DNA of 64,000 nucleotides from Geojedonia litorea (GTDB lineage Bacteria > Bacteroidota > Bacteroidia > Flavobacteriales > Flavobacteriaceae). Under the pieces are notes generated by a model, which ran no database searches, was not told where the DNA came from, and worked only from the letters and a program-made list of their open reading frames with translations. The position numbers and the translations under genes are program-made. This document shows, piece by piece, positions 34,930-43,509 of the stretch. Within the stretch, counting starts at the first letter, position 1. Every line of letters begins with the position of its first letter. Location: contig NZ_JBHSGP010000008.1 of the NCBI RefSeq assembly GCF_042654525.1, positions 186,001 through 250,000 on the forward strand, in the 5' to 3' direction.

Positions 34930-35516
34930 AACGTATTTATTTCAAATATTATGTCAAATCCAGGATTCCAATTTTCAATTCCATTTCTTTCTACGTCAAT
35001 TGGAAAGTTCCTATATGACCATTCTATATAGGTTTTGTCAATATTATATTTTGTCTCTTTTATAATTCCTCCTTTTATTCCATTAAGCTTGTCAAAATTC
35101 GACTTGTAGAATTGATAGTCCTTTCCTTTTATTTGATTATTAATTGCTGAAATGAAAAATGAGTTCAGACCGAGCTTTTTGTACCGTTCTTCTAATTCGG
35201 CAATTACAATCAATATTTTTGGTGGATTCTCTTTATTCCAATTTTTGTCAAATATGAAGGTTTGACTTTCGCTTATTTTCTTAATCTCTTTATAAGTATG
35301 GTTTAATAATTCCTTTTTAAGGTTTGTTTGCCTTACAGGTTCGATTAACAAAACGTCTGGATTTTTATAAAATCCTTTTTGTTTGAAGTGCAAATCATAT
35401 TCCGCTGTAAAGTCCGATAAGAATACATTGAAAAAGTCTCTTGATGTTTTCAAGGAAAGGTCTGTTTTAGAGAAAAAACAAAAAACTTCAAATGTTTCAG
35501 ATTTGTATTTGTTCAT
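34914..35516 (-). CDS. Hypothetical protein (cassette)
   Basis: About 200 residues from the ATG giving MNKYKSETFEVFCFFSKT. It is soluble, with no signal peptide, and has an LKKELLNHTYKEIKKISES helix and ILIVIAELEERYKKLG near residue 105. I do not recognise a family. The final residues (FANNV) and stop are encoded in attC 26. Single-gene cassette next to the geneless mini-cassette. Confidence 0.65.
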   Translation of the reverse strand: MNKYKSETFEVFCFFSKTDLSLKTSRDFFNVFLSDFTAEYDLHFKQKGFYKNPDVLLIEPVRQTNLKKELLNHTYKEIKKISESQTFIFDKNWNKENPPKILIVIAELEERYKKLGLNSFFISAINNQIKGKDYQFYKSNFDKLNGIKGGIIKETKYNIDKTYIEWSYRNFPIDVERNGIENWNPGFDIIFEINTFANNV

Positions 35517-35521
35517 ATGTT

Positions 35522-35619
35522 TGCTAACGGTCACGCGGATAAGGCGAGTAGTGTTGCGAGCTTGCTCGCATTAGCTACGGTAGCCTTTAGACGCATATTC
35601 GCCTTATCCGTTGTTGGGA
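35522..35619 (-). repeat. attC-like site 27 (short; belongs to mini-cassette copy 2)
   Basis: Left TGCTAAC, right GTTGGGA; 98 bp. It is identical to site 7 from AAC onward. Perfect GGATAAGGCG/CGCCTTATCC stem. Confidence 0.88.
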
Positions 35620-35741
35620 ATCTGTGCCGTAGGCACAGGGCGAATATGCAGTCGTACTGCGTGACCGTTGGGAACATTTAGCATACGCAGTAGACACGCA
35701 GTGTCGCGGATGCGTGCCGAAGGCATTGTTCCCAACGTGTT
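35526..35741 (-). repeat. Geneless mini-cassette, copy 2
   Basis: It is identical by eye to 17994-18209. The bases immediately outside differ: the left word is TTTGCT against TTGCC, and the right attC interior is GTGTATGGC against GGCTATGAG. The body has no recognisable gene and several GC-rich hairpins. Confidence 0.88.
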
Positions 35742-35861
35742 CGTGTATGGCTTGTTGCGGAAAATCAGTATGATTTTCCGATTAAGGAAACAAGATAGCA
35801 AATTGCGCAAGAATTTCCGAGTAGGAAATTCAGAAGCAATGAGCTATACACGTTGTTGTAC
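35730..35861 (-). repeat. attC-like site 28
   Basis: Left TCCCAAC, right GTTGTAC. Stem GTGTATGGCTTGTTGC pairs with GCAATGAGCTATACAC through three G-T or T-G wobbles. Confidence 0.9.
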
Positions 35862-35916
35862 GCAGTTTTTAACCCATTTAGTGATTCAATTCCGTTTTGG
35901 GTTTTCACATTTTACA

Positions 35917-36294
35917 TCAAGGCTCAATTATTTTAATATGCAAAGTTTTGTATTCTTGAGATTTATTTCCATCTACAATAAGGTTTTCTACGTGAAAAAT
36001 TGTTACATAATCTCCTGCTTTTAGTTTTTTTGCCAAAATATTTGAGTCAGCGTTTAGTGTATTTCCTTCTACAGGTATTGATGCTTTACCTCTAAATTTA
36101 ATTCTAAAGTTTTCAATTCCGAATGAGTCATTTCCAAAAAGTTCTTCACATTTAAAATTCAGTTTTTTAGATGTTAGTTGCTCAACCGTCATTTCAAAAG
36201 TACAAGGCGCTCTATCAATTAAAAGATTTGCCGAGTTTTGACTTTGAGCAAATGAAAAACTCGAAATAAAAAGTAGAAAAGATAAAATTCTCAT
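35917..36294 (-). CDS. Secreted hypothetical protein (cassette)
   Basis: About 125 residues from the ATG giving MRILSFLLFISSFSFAQSQN, a signal peptide of about 17 residues. The mature part is beta-rich, with an internal Cys pair (APCTFEMT and NFKCEELFG) and a hydrophilic C-terminal half. Family not recognised. Single-gene cassette with 10-bp matched ends (GTTGTACGCA). Confidence 0.65.
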   Translation of the reverse strand: MRILSFLLFISSFSFAQSQNSANLLIDRAPCTFEMTVEQLTSKKLNFKCEELFGNDSFGIENFRIKFRGKASIPVEGNTLNADSNILAKKLKAGDYVTIFHVENLIVDGNKSQEYKTLHIKIIEP

Positions 36295-36353
36295 AGTATT
36301 TGTTTTTAACATTCAGATGCTAATTCAAACGTCTAAATTGTTGCTCAAATTGC

Positions 36354-36486
36354 GTACAACGGTCTCGTATAACCGTCAGTTACGGGTTTATATGCTTTAA
36401 TTTTCGGTTTAGCACAGGCTTTAGCAATTCCGAGTGGATTCGGACGTAGTCGAATCCGCCGTAATTGCGGTTATACATTGTTGGCA
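36354..36486 (-). repeat. attC-like site 29
   Basis: Left GTACAAC, right GTTGGCA. CGTATAACCGTCAGTTACGG subfamily, close to sites 26, 33, 40 and 43. Confidence 0.9.
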
Positions 36487-36497
36487 TTAGTTTTTTA

Positions 36498-37091
36498 TTA
36501 TTCATTTCCGAGTATTGCATTATATCCACCACCATTGTAATTCCGAATCAAAAGTTCAATCGAATTCACGTATTGTTTTTCAGATTCGGTCAATTTTTTT
36601 GATTTAAGTTCGTCCAATTCCGCTATTGCTTTTTGTTTTTCTCCAATAATAGTTTGTAAAGTCAAATAACCAATATATTCCATTAAATTTTCTTCGTTTT
36701 CATAACGGATTTTTGGATTTTGTTCAAATGCTGTTTTGTATAAATCCATTGCCTGATTTAGTTTGTCCATTTTTTCCAGCGTCATCCCTTTCAAAGTCAA
36801 AATAGAGTTAGTTTTTTGCATTTCTGCTGGTACAGATTCTAAAATTTCTAAAGCTAATTCGGGCTGTTGATTCCACCAATATGTTTTTACCAGACTTTCA
36901 TAAGTCGGAATATCAGTTGGGTCAATTTCAAGAGCTTTCTTAAAGTAAACAATTGCGCTGTCCGTTTTATTCTGCATTTGAAATTCAATTCCCTTTTCTT
37001 GGTATTCGATAACCAATGGATTCGGCTTATTTTTCTCGTTCTTACAAGAAATGAGAATGACCAAAATTGATATGTAGATTGCTTTTTTCAA
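36498..37091 (-). CDS. TPR-repeat lipoprotein (cassette)
   Basis: The 197-residue protein has a TTG start and lipoprotein leader AIYISILVILISCKNEKN. Tetratricopeptide units follow: DSAIVYFKKALEIDPTDIPT near 45, ELALEILESVPAEM near 80 and NQAMDLYKTAFEQNP near 115. It probably mediates protein contacts at the membrane. Single-gene cassette whose ends share GTTGGCATTA. Confidence 0.82.
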   Translation of the reverse strand: MKKAIYISILVILISCKNEKNKPNPLVIEYQEKGIEFQMQNKTDSAIVYFKKALEIDPTDIPTYESLVKTYWWNQQPELALEILESVPAEMQKTNSILTLKGMTLEKMDKLNQAMDLYKTAFEQNPKIRYENEENLMEYIGYLTLQTIIGEKQKAIAELDELKSKKLTESEKQYVNSIELLIRNYNGGGYNAILGNE

Positions 37092-37096
37092 ATTAA

Positions 37097-37227
37097 TGCC
37101 AACGGTCTCGGCTATGAGTAGTTGCGTGGTTTAGCTGTCAACTTTACAAGTACACACCAAGCTGAAAATCCGCTAGGATTTTCAGAAGTAGGCGAGAACA
37201 AGCAATTACTTATAGACATTGTTGTGG
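37097..37227 (-). repeat. attC-like site 30
   Basis: Left TGCCAAC, right GTTGTGG. Stem GGCTATGAGTAGTTGC with GCAATTACTTATAGAC (one mismatch). Same subfamily as sites 8 and 42. Confidence 0.9.
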
Positions 37228-37911
37228 TTAGTTTTTTATTTTCAGTTTTAAATATTTTATTTCTTTTTCACAGTCCGTTTGAAATTCAGATTCCAGTTTC
37301 AAGTAATAGACATTTCCATATGTTTTAGACTCTACTGTTCTCCAGCCCTCAATTCCAATTACATATTGTTCTTTAGTTTTCAAATCCGTTAATGCAATTT
37401 CCTCTTCTCCATAATAGTTCGAATAAGAAATGGCTGTTTCTCCACTCGAAGTCAAAGGTTTTCCCATTGTAAAACAAGTCAGTCCATTTTCCAAGTCAAC
37501 TGATAAAAATCCCCAACTTTCGTATCCTGTAATTTCAATTAGTGCATTTCCGCAATAAGTTCCTTTAAATTCATAATTGGAATATGCTTTTTCTTTTTTT
37601 AAATATTTGCACGCTTTTAATTCAGGTGTTTTTATTCCAATATCGACATTTTGATTTGCAGAAAATGTATAACAAGAATCTTTAAGCTTGAATATTTCAG
37701 GATATTCTTCGGTCAGTTCAAGTTCATACTTTGGCTTAAATTCAATTAGCTTTTCTGAAATTCCGACAACTTTTTCGTATTCCGACTGTTCAATAAGTTC
37801 TGTTTTTCCATTTAGAATATCCGACAAATTCCGTATTTCAAAATCACAATTTTGCGCCCAAGAAATTTGGACAATTGTAAGTAGAAATATTAAAATCAGT
37901 TTTCTGTTCAT
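37228..37911 (-). CDS. Secreted hypothetical protein (cassette)
   Basis: About 227 residues from the ATG giving MNRKLILIFLLTIVQISWAQ, a clear signal peptide. The mature part is rich in Glu and Tyr and has several Cys that may form disulphides. A C-terminal strand region has AISYSNYYGEEEIALTDL. Family not recognised. The stop codon abuts attC 30. Confidence 0.66.
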   Translation of the reverse strand: MNRKLILIFLLTIVQISWAQNCDFEIRNLSDILNGKTELIEQSEYEKVVGISEKLIEFKPKYELELTEEYPEIFKLKDSCYTFSANQNVDIGIKTPELKACKYLKKEKAYSNYEFKGTYCGNALIEITGYESWGFLSVDLENGLTCFTMGKPLTSSGETAISYSNYYGEEEIALTDLKTKEQYVIGIEGWRTVESKTYGNVYYLKLESEFQTDCEKEIKYLKLKIKN

Positions 37912-37928
37912 TGGTTTGGGTAAATTAA

Positions 37929-38060
37929 CCACAACGGTTTGGCTATGATTTCGGCGTGGAATCGTCCGCAGGACTATTCCGCAGAGAAATCAAGCTAATT
38001 TAATGTTTTTACTTTTGGTTTTTGCACTGTCGCCACGCTGAATTATAGCCGTTGTTAGGT
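37929..38060 (-). repeat. attC-like site 31
   Basis: Left CCACAAC, right GTTAGGT. Stem GGCTATGATTTCGGCGTGG pairs with CCACGCTGAATTATAGCC, with one extra T and two G-T wobbles. Confidence 0.9.
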
Positions 38061-38696
38061 GCTGTACTTGATATACTCATATATCGTAATAAAATCATCT
38101 TCGCCTTTACGTTTTGAGATTATTTTTTGGACCAGTCCATTTTTATCTCTTTTCCAAATTCGTTTAGTATTTAGTATACTCTTTCCATCTTTTTCTTGGT
38201 ATAAGACTTCTTTGATTAGTAAATTATTTTTGTCATAAGTAAAAGCACTTAAGAGGATTTTTTCTCCATTAACATTTTTCCATACTTTCACCATATTACC
38301 ATTTGAATCATACTCCTTTAGGATTGGATTATTTTCATTTCTTGTTTTGGATTCTAATGTTTTTGCTGTAATACTATATTTTTGGCTACTTTTCTTTATT
38401 TCGTTACCATTTAAGTCAATTGAAATAAAATACCTTAAACTATCATTAGGATATTCAAACTTATAATGGCTAGTAGTCTCACCATTTTCTGAATAAGATT
38501 TTTGTTCTAATTCCCGACCTTGTTTATCGTATAGATACCAAGCAAAGAGTTTTTTTTCTTTATTTTTTTTAATCAAAAACACATTGGTTTCCTTAACATT
38601 ATTATTGCTCTTTAGTTCAGCTTGAACTTTCCAATTATTCTGGGAAAGACAAAGTCCGCTTATTAGAAATATGGAAATTTTAATTATTGTTCGCAT
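38055..38696 (-). CDS. Secreted YD/MORN-like repeat protein (cassette)
   Basis: About 213 residues from the ATG giving MRTIIKISIFLISGLCLSQN, a signal peptide. The mature part consists of degenerate beta repeats of the kind seen in YD/RHS-like or MORN-variant proteins (YSENGETTSHYKFEYPNDSL, EYDSNGNMVKVWKNVNGEK, RIWKRDKNGLVQKI). These probably form an extended surface-exposed sheet. The TAA stop is formed by the attC 31 core. Function unknown. Confidence 0.7.
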   Translation of the reverse strand: MRTIIKISIFLISGLCLSQNNWKVQAELKSNNNVKETNVFLIKKNKEKKLFAWYLYDKQGRELEQKSYSENGETTSHYKFEYPNDSLRYFISIDLNGNEIKKSSQKYSITAKTLESKTRNENNPILKEYDSNGNMVKVWKNVNGEKILLSAFTYDKNNLLIKEVLYQEKDGKSILNTKRIWKRDKNGLVQKIISKRKGEDDFITIYEYIKYST

Positions 38697-38712
38697 CGTT
38701 TTTTCGTATTGC

Positions 38713-38846
38713 ACCTAACGTGTTTGTATAAGAATAGTTGCGGTTTTGTGTGCGAGGATTTTCCGAAGGAAAATCAGATGTAACAAAACGAGCAACTAAC
38801 TTTGGTAACACCTAAAAATAGCAATTATTTTTATACGGTGTTAGGC
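38713..38846 (-). repeat. attC-like site 32
   Basis: Left ACCTAAC, right GTTAGGC. Stem GTATAAGAATAGTTGC with GCAATTATTTTTATAC, two G-T wobbles. Confidence 0.9.
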
Positions 38847-38854
38847 ACAGTATT

Positions 38855-39574
38855 TTAATATTTTTTCTTATCCGATATTTTCAAATCCGTTAAGGAAATT
38901 AGATAATCACAAGCGTTATAATAATTCCCTTTACTTGGCGACCAAACACTTACAGCTCTATAATCCGTTTGATTAACACCTTCCATAATCCATTCAGAAC
39001 CATCAGTTCCGATTGAACTACGAGCTAAATCCATTTTCCAAAAATTCGCTTTTCCAATAAGTTGAGTAAATTCAGCCCATTCTTTTTCGGTTAGTATTTT
39101 CAGTCGCTCAATTTCTATTTTTCCAGGTTCATAACCACCAGCTCCACTTAACACTTTCCAATACAGAATATATCTGTCATTTCTCTTTTCGAACCTAAAA
39201 GTCATTGGTTTGTCAAAAGTCCTCAACCAAGTAAATCGATAAATTTCTTTATCAATTTTTCTATTAAATAACAAAGGCTCTTTCATTGCGTGAAGATGTT
39301 CTGAATACCAATTCACAACAAATTCGTCATAAGTGCCTTCGATAATTTTTGTCCTAATTGTAAATGTTGAGTCATTTTCCTCAATCCAATCTGTTTTAAC
39401 TTTAGGAAACATTTCTTTCGGAAAGTAAGGTTGTTTAAAATCTGTTGGAATATTTAGGCTATCAACTTTGATTGTTGAGTCAACAAATTTGTCAATAGAT
39501 TGACTGAATCCAATTTGAGTTAGAAACAATGTCAAAATTCCAATTGATAATATTCGTCGCAAAGGTTTGTTCAT
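38855..39574 (-). CDS. Secreted hypothetical protein (cassette)
   Basis: A 239-residue protein with a signal peptide (ILSIGILTLFLTQIGFSQS, about 25 residues). The mature part has PYFPKEMFPKVKTDWIEEND near 50 and EWAEFTQLIGKANFWKMDLA near 175, and a C-terminal DGSEWIMEGVNQTDYRAVSV segment. Family not recognised. Single-gene cassette with ends sharing GTTAGGCACA. Confidence 0.67.
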   Translation of the reverse strand: MNKPLRRILSIGILTLFLTQIGFSQSIDKFVDSTIKVDSLNIPTDFKQPYFPKEMFPKVKTDWIEENDSTFTIRTKIIEGTYDEFVVNWYSEHLHAMKEPLLFNRKIDKEIYRFTWLRTFDKPMTFRFEKRNDRYILYWKVLSGAGGYEPGKIEIERLKILTEKEWAEFTQLIGKANFWKMDLARSSIGTDGSEWIMEGVNQTDYRAVSVWSPSKGNYYNACDYLISLTDLKISDKKKY

Positions 39575-39579
39575 ATTGT

Positions 39580-39712
39580 GCCTAACGGTCTCGTATAACC
39601 GTCAGTTACGGGTTAATTTGCGTTAATTTTCGGTTTAAAACTGACGTTAGCAATTCCGAGCGGATTCGGACGTAGTCGAATCCGCCGTAATTGCGGTTAT
39701 ACATTGTTGTGG
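39580..39712 (-). repeat. attC-like site 33
   Basis: Left GCCTAAC, right GTTGTGG. CGTATAACCGTCAGTTACGG subfamily with its CCGTAATTGCGGTTATAC partner. Confidence 0.9.
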
Positions 39713-39727
39713 TGTCGTTTTTTATTC

Positions 39728-40258
39728 TCAAAATATCCATTGTATTACAGTCAAAAAACCAATAATTATCAAAATTCCAATTGAAGCTAAAATCGCGAAA
39801 AAAATAAATCCGCCTAATTTCTCCTTAAAGGTTTGTTTGTGGTCAGAATTATTATTCTTTTGTTTATTCGTTTTCGGATTGAACTTTGGAATGTAATTAG
39901 CTTTTTCTTTGCTATCAGATTCCAATTCATTCAACTTTTTTTGAGCATAATCAGATAGTTTTGATTTGTCTCCACGAAATACAATTTCCTGCAAAATTTG
40001 ATATCCAGAATTATTTACTGATTTTTCGTATATCTCAACGCATTTTTTTATTCGGTCGTCAGTTGGTTCAGTCAGAATCCAATATTTTCCAGCAGAGTCC
40101 AAAAATCCGCTTTCATAATAAAGTTCAGCGAGTTTATTCCACAATTCAATTTCGTTCGGATTTTCCTGTATTAAATTCCGCAACCTGTCAGTCGCTTTGA
40201 ATTTCATTCCGCTTTCAATTTCGGAATCTATTTTATCTAATTTTTCTTTTAAACTCAC
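39728..40258 (-). CDS. TPR-like protein with C-terminal membrane helix (cassette)
   Basis: A 176-residue protein with a GTG start (MSLKEKLDKIDSEIESG). A TPR-like pair (AELYYESGFLDSAGKYWILT near 45-65) is followed by a charged linker rich in Lys and Asn and a hydrophobic C-terminal helix (ILASIGILIIIGFLTVIQWIF). The topology suggests a tail-anchored cytoplasmic protein. Family otherwise not recognised. Cassette ends share GTTGTGGTG. Confidence 0.68.
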   Translation of the reverse strand: MSLKEKLDKIDSEIESGMKFKATDRLRNLIQENPNEIELWNKLAELYYESGFLDSAGKYWILTEPTDDRIKKCVEIYEKSVNNSGYQILQEIVFRGDKSKLSDYAQKKLNELESDSKEKANYIPKFNPKTNKQKNNNSDHKQTFKEKLGGFIFFAILASIGILIIIGFLTVIQWIF

Positions 40259-40277
40259 AATGTTTCTCTCAAATGCA

Positions 40278-40476
40278 CCACAACGGCTCAGTATATGAAA
40301 AGTAGCGCTGAAAATAAGCAGTCACTTTTCGGATTAACACAAGCCGAATTTTTAAATTTTATTATTTATTTTTTTACTTGGAAATTGTCAAATTTAAAAA
40401 TTTGGCGACTTTCCAAAAACGCCCAAACCATAGTGTTAGCAATGACTTGCGCTATTTTTTATATACATTGTTGCCA
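40278..40476 (-). repeat. attC-like site 34 (long variable part)
   Basis: Left CCACAAC, right GTTGCCA; 199 bp. Stem GTATATGAAAAGTAGCGC with GCGCTATTTTTTATATAC. It shares the long AT-rich hairpin of site 14. Confidence 0.88.
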
Positions 40477-40483
40477 CACGTTT

Positions 40484-40876
40484 TTATTCCGCAACCTTTC
40501 TTACTTTCCATTGTTCGGTTTCTAATTCGTTTAGATTCCTTTTGTTAATTTTCCAACGTGTATTTTTAAATTCAATCCACGTTGCACTTGAAAGCGCATA
40601 TGTCAAACAATCAGTTCTATTAAGCGTTTTAGATTGCAAAATCAGAGTGTCATTTGAGGTTATCCAAGTTCCTTGTGTGAAATCAGAACTATGTCCTTTT
40701 CTAACCCAAAATTTGAACTCCTTATTTTCTATTAACCTTAATTCCACTCCTGCGTTTTCTTTACCGATTCCGATATATTTTCCAATTAGCGAATTATTTG
40801 TCAAGTCGAAATCTTGAGATTTACAGGCAATCAAAATTGAGGAAACAATGATTAATAAAACAATAATTCTTCGCAT
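40484..40876 (-). CDS. Small lipoprotein (cassette)
   Basis: About 130 residues from the ATG giving MRRIIVLLIIVSSILIACKS, a lipoprotein leader with Cys near 18. The mature part has LIGKYIGIGKENAGVELRLIE and GTWITSNDTLILQSK strands typical of small lipocalin-like META/DUF barrels, but no family is certain. It lies 2 bp after the membrane-protein gene in the same cassette, so the two form a small operon. Confidence 0.7.
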   Translation of the reverse strand: MRRIIVLLIIVSSILIACKSQDFDLTNNSLIGKYIGIGKENAGVELRLIENKEFKFWVRKGHSSDFTQGTWITSNDTLILQSKTLNRTDCLTYALSSATWIEFKNTRWKINKRNLNELETEQWKVRKVAE

Positions 40877-40878
40877 TT

Positions 40879-41190
40879 TTAATATGTTTTTGTCATTGCT
40901 ATAGTCATCATTATTCCGATATATAAAAACGGAATGGCACTTAAAAAAATCCAAATCAGATTGTTTTTTAAGTCAGATTTATGTTTTGAAATCAAAAGGA
41001 TTGTATTGATAAATGACCAAAGTATTCCGCCATAAAATACAAGTAAGAAAGTCAGATTTCCATATTGGTAAATCCAAGTTCCCCGATATGGCTCTACTAA
41101 ATACTTTAATAACATTGCAATTAAACATATTCCGATAATCAGAATTCCGCTTTTTTTAGTCCAATTGATATTTTGAAGTGTGATGTTCAA
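40879..41190 (-). CDS. Small three-helix membrane protein (cassette)
   Basis: A 103-residue protein with a TTG start (MNITLQNINWTKKSG). Hydrophobic helices at about residues 14-31, 45-66 and 78-98. Family not recognised. First gene of a two-gene cassette; the lipoprotein gene follows after 2 bp. Confidence 0.63.
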   Translation of the reverse strand: MNITLQNINWTKKSGILIIGICLIAMLLKYLVEPYRGTWIYQYGNLTFLLVFYGGILWSFINTILLISKHKSDLKNNLIWIFLSAIPFLYIGIMMTIAMTKTY

Positions 41191-41217
41191 TTATATTCTC
41201 GATTTTTCTTAAATGTG

Positions 41218-41350
41218 TGGCAACGTGTTTGTGTAAGCGTCAGTAACGGGAAAGTGCGCGAGTACTTTCCGCTGACGCACCTAAGTTAATAAAAAGGCGA
41301 GAATTTTCGGTAGAAAATTCCGCCGTTATTGCGTTTACACGTTGTTAGCT
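41218..41350 (-). repeat. attC-like site 35
   Basis: Left TGGCAAC, right GTTAGCT. Stem GTGTAAGCGTCAGTAACGG pairs with CCGTTATTGCGTTTACAC, with one extra T and two G-T wobbles. Confidence 0.9.
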
Positions 41351-42097
41351 ACAGGGCTTTCTTTTTCCGCCCATCGTATAACCCGTTTTTTGTCTTGGTC
41401 CATATTCAATTCTTACTATTTTACAACAATTAACTTCGATTACAAATTGAAAGTCTTCAAACATCGCACCACTATTCCCATAACAATCGTCAAATTCAAA
41501 TTCGCCTGGTAATGCTTTTTGTAATTCGGTTAAACTGTCTCCAACTTTAAATTTTGGAATTGTATTTTTTAATATATCGTGTCTCACATATTGAGGAACA
41601 ACATTGTATGCAATAGATGGTAACAATTTTGGGAAAACAAACAAATAAATGAAAAGGAAAAAAATCGGTAAAGTCAGAATAGGAATCAAATGTTTTTGTT
41701 TTAATTCGTTCCGTTTTTTGTTCCAAATCAGATGAAAAGTCAGTCCGAAAATTAGTCCACAAACAAAGGCATCTAAAAATACTCCATAGAAATTGTCAGA
41801 CAGTAAAAATATCCAACCAATAAGAATAATAAAACCGATTAATGCATATATTCCTGAAATAAGAATAAATAAAGTTAAATTCAGTTTTTCAGCCAGTTTT
41901 ACAATTCTTTTTTGTGGAATTAATATGAAAAGTCCATAAAAGATTAAAAGAAAAAAAGACGCCCAAAATAAAACGACTCCAGTATCTCCTCCAGAAGCAT
42001 TTTCATATCTTAAATTCGACCATATAATGTGAGTTATAATTAGTCCAATCCAACCTAATGTTAAAGATAAAAAGGATGTTTTTCTGAAGTTCTTCAT
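41345..42097 (-). CDS. Polytopic membrane protein (cassette)
   Basis: A 250-residue protein with about six hydrophobic helices between residues 5 and 170, followed by a soluble C-terminal domain of about 70 residues with VGDSLTELQKALPGEFEFDD and an NCCKIVRIEYG Cys pair. The C-terminus resembles small envelope-associated domains, but the family is not recognised. The TAA stop lies in the attC 35 core. Confidence 0.68.
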   Translation of the reverse strand: MKNFRKTSFLSLTLGWIGLIITHIIWSNLRYENASGGDTGVVLFWASFFLLIFYGLFILIPQKRIVKLAEKLNLTLFILISGIYALIGFIILIGWIFLLSDNFYGVFLDAFVCGLIFGLTFHLIWNKKRNELKQKHLIPILTLPIFFLFIYLFVFPKLLPSIAYNVVPQYVRHDILKNTIPKFKVGDSLTELQKALPGEFEFDDCYGNSGAMFEDFQFVIEVNCCKIVRIEYGPRQKTGYTMGGKRKPCS

Positions 42098-42106
42098 TCG
42101 CCTTGT

Positions 42107-42236
42107 AGCTAACGGTTTGTGTATGGTTTGTTGCGTTGGTTAGGTCACTAATTTAGCAAATAAAACTGGCAATAGTTCAGCGCGAGGATTTTCCGCGAGG
42201 AAAATCAGAAGCAATGAACTATACACGTTGTTGCCA
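42107..42236 (-). repeat. attC-like site 36
   Basis: Left AGCTAAC, right GTTGCCA. Stem GTGTATGGTTTGTTGC pairs with GCAATGAACTATACAC through G-T and T-G wobbles. Confidence 0.9.
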
Positions 42237-42409
42237 TTTCGTTGTTTTTATTCAGATTTTTAATTATTCTACTAAATTTCGTGTTCCACTATTCAGAGTT
42301 TGAGTGAATTAAATCAGCGCTTTATTCCACAATATTTTTCAATTCCGATTGAGTGAGAAATTCCGCAACTTACTAAATTCCACATTCAATTGTTTTTCAA
42401 TTCAGAGTA

Positions 42410-42694
42410 CTAATAAGATTTCAGAAATGCATTTATACTATTTCCCCAAACTGTCATTATCATTATTTCAATTATCTGAAAGAGTAGAATAAAAAGTATA
42501 ACCTTATAAAACTTCTTCTCTTTTTTCCAAATCAGGATTATTACTGTTATTATTTGAATGATTCCGAATATTAGATTTAAAGTATAAATAGCTATATCTC
42601 CACCAGATACTCCAACATTTTTATAAAAAATAAATGAAAACATTAAAAATGAAATCAAACAATTTATGAGAATCCATTTATTTAATTTGGTCAT
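42410..42694 (-). CDS. Small three-helix membrane protein (cassette)
   Basis: About 94 residues from the ATG giving MTKLNKWILINCLISFLMFS. Three helices at about residues 6-24, 34-56 and 64-84. Family not recognised. About 170 bp of non-coding AT-rich DNA separate its stop from attC 36, more than in most cassettes. Ends share GTTGCCATT. Confidence 0.6.
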   Translation of the reverse strand: MTKLNKWILINCLISFLMFSFIFYKNVGVSGGDIAIYTLNLIFGIIQIITVIILIWKKEKKFYKVILFILLFQIIEIMIMTVWGNSINAFLKSY

Positions 42695-42730
42695 ATTTAT
42701 TTGTCGGTTTTGAGTGCGTTCCGCAATGAA

Positions 42731-42863
42731 TGGCAACGTGTTTGGCTATGGTTTCGTTGCGTGAAAATCCGCGAGGATTTTCCGCCGTAAACCGAAGATA
42801 GCAAATTTGCGAGGACTTTCCGAAAGGAAAGTCAGAAGCAATGAACTATAGCCGGTGTTGTAA
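42731..42863 (-). repeat. attC-like site 37
   Basis: Left TGGCAAC, right GTTGTAA. Almost the same interior as sites 15 and 25 (GGCTATGGTTTCGTTGC type). Confidence 0.9.
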
Positions 42864-42873
42864 ACAGTTTTTA

Positions 42874-43368
42874 TTAATCGGCTTTTATTAAAAACCAGTC
42901 AGTATTGTATATTTTGACAATATCCGTCATATCAGGTTCCTTCAAATCTTTTTCGGTTATACCGTGATTTTTTTTAAAAGTCAGTTCTTTATAATATAAA
43001 AATGTATCATCATAGCGAAAAGTAGCACCATCTGTTGATAGATTTGATTTCATTCCCAAAAAGGGATTGATAAACCCATTAGGGTTTCTGTCCACATTGA
43101 TTGCAATTATAGTCCGATTACAAACAGATTGAAATAGATTGTTAAATAATAACTGAATTGCAATAAGTCCAATTCCGATGAGCAAAATCCGCTTAAAGTA
43201 CTTATGGAAAAACATCAACAGCACAACCAAAATCAGGATACAAAAAATCGATATCTCAAAGGCATTGCTGTAAACGAGGTTGTTTAAGTTGTCGTTGAAA
43301 TTTAGTGGTAGATACCTTAAAAAAGGTAATATGACAAGTACGATTATTATTCCTTTTAAGAATCTCAT
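42874..43368 (-). CDS. Membrane-anchored hypothetical protein (cassette)
   Basis: A 164-residue protein with hydrophobic segments at about residues 3-20, 34-55 and 61-78, then a soluble C-terminal domain with TDGATFRYDDTFLYYKEL and a conserved-looking VCNRTIIAINVDRNPNG strand. Family not recognised. Single-gene cassette with ends sharing GTTGTAAACA. Confidence 0.65.
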   Translation of the reverse strand: MRFLKGIIIVLVILPFLRYLPLNFNDNLNNLVYSNAFEISIFCILILVVLLMFFHKYFKRILLIGIGLIAIQLLFNNLFQSVCNRTIIAINVDRNPNGFINPFLGMKSNLSTDGATFRYDDTFLYYKELTFKKNHGITEKDLKEPDMTDIVKIYNTDWFLIKAD

Positions 43369-43377
43369 TGAAATTGT

Positions 43378-43509
43378 TTACAACGTGTTTGGCTATGATT
43401 CCGTTGCGAGAAAATCCGTAGGATTTTCGGAGTAGGAATCAAGCCAAGTTAAATATACTGATTTTTGGTTTAGCATTTAGCGAGCAATGGATTATAGCCG
43501 TTGTTGTGT
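43378..43509 (-). repeat. attC-like site 38
   Basis: Left TTACAAC, right GTTGTGT. Stem GGCTATGATTCCGTTGC pairs with GCAATGGATTATAGCC. The interior differs from site 22, although both precede copies of the same gene body. Confidence 0.9.
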
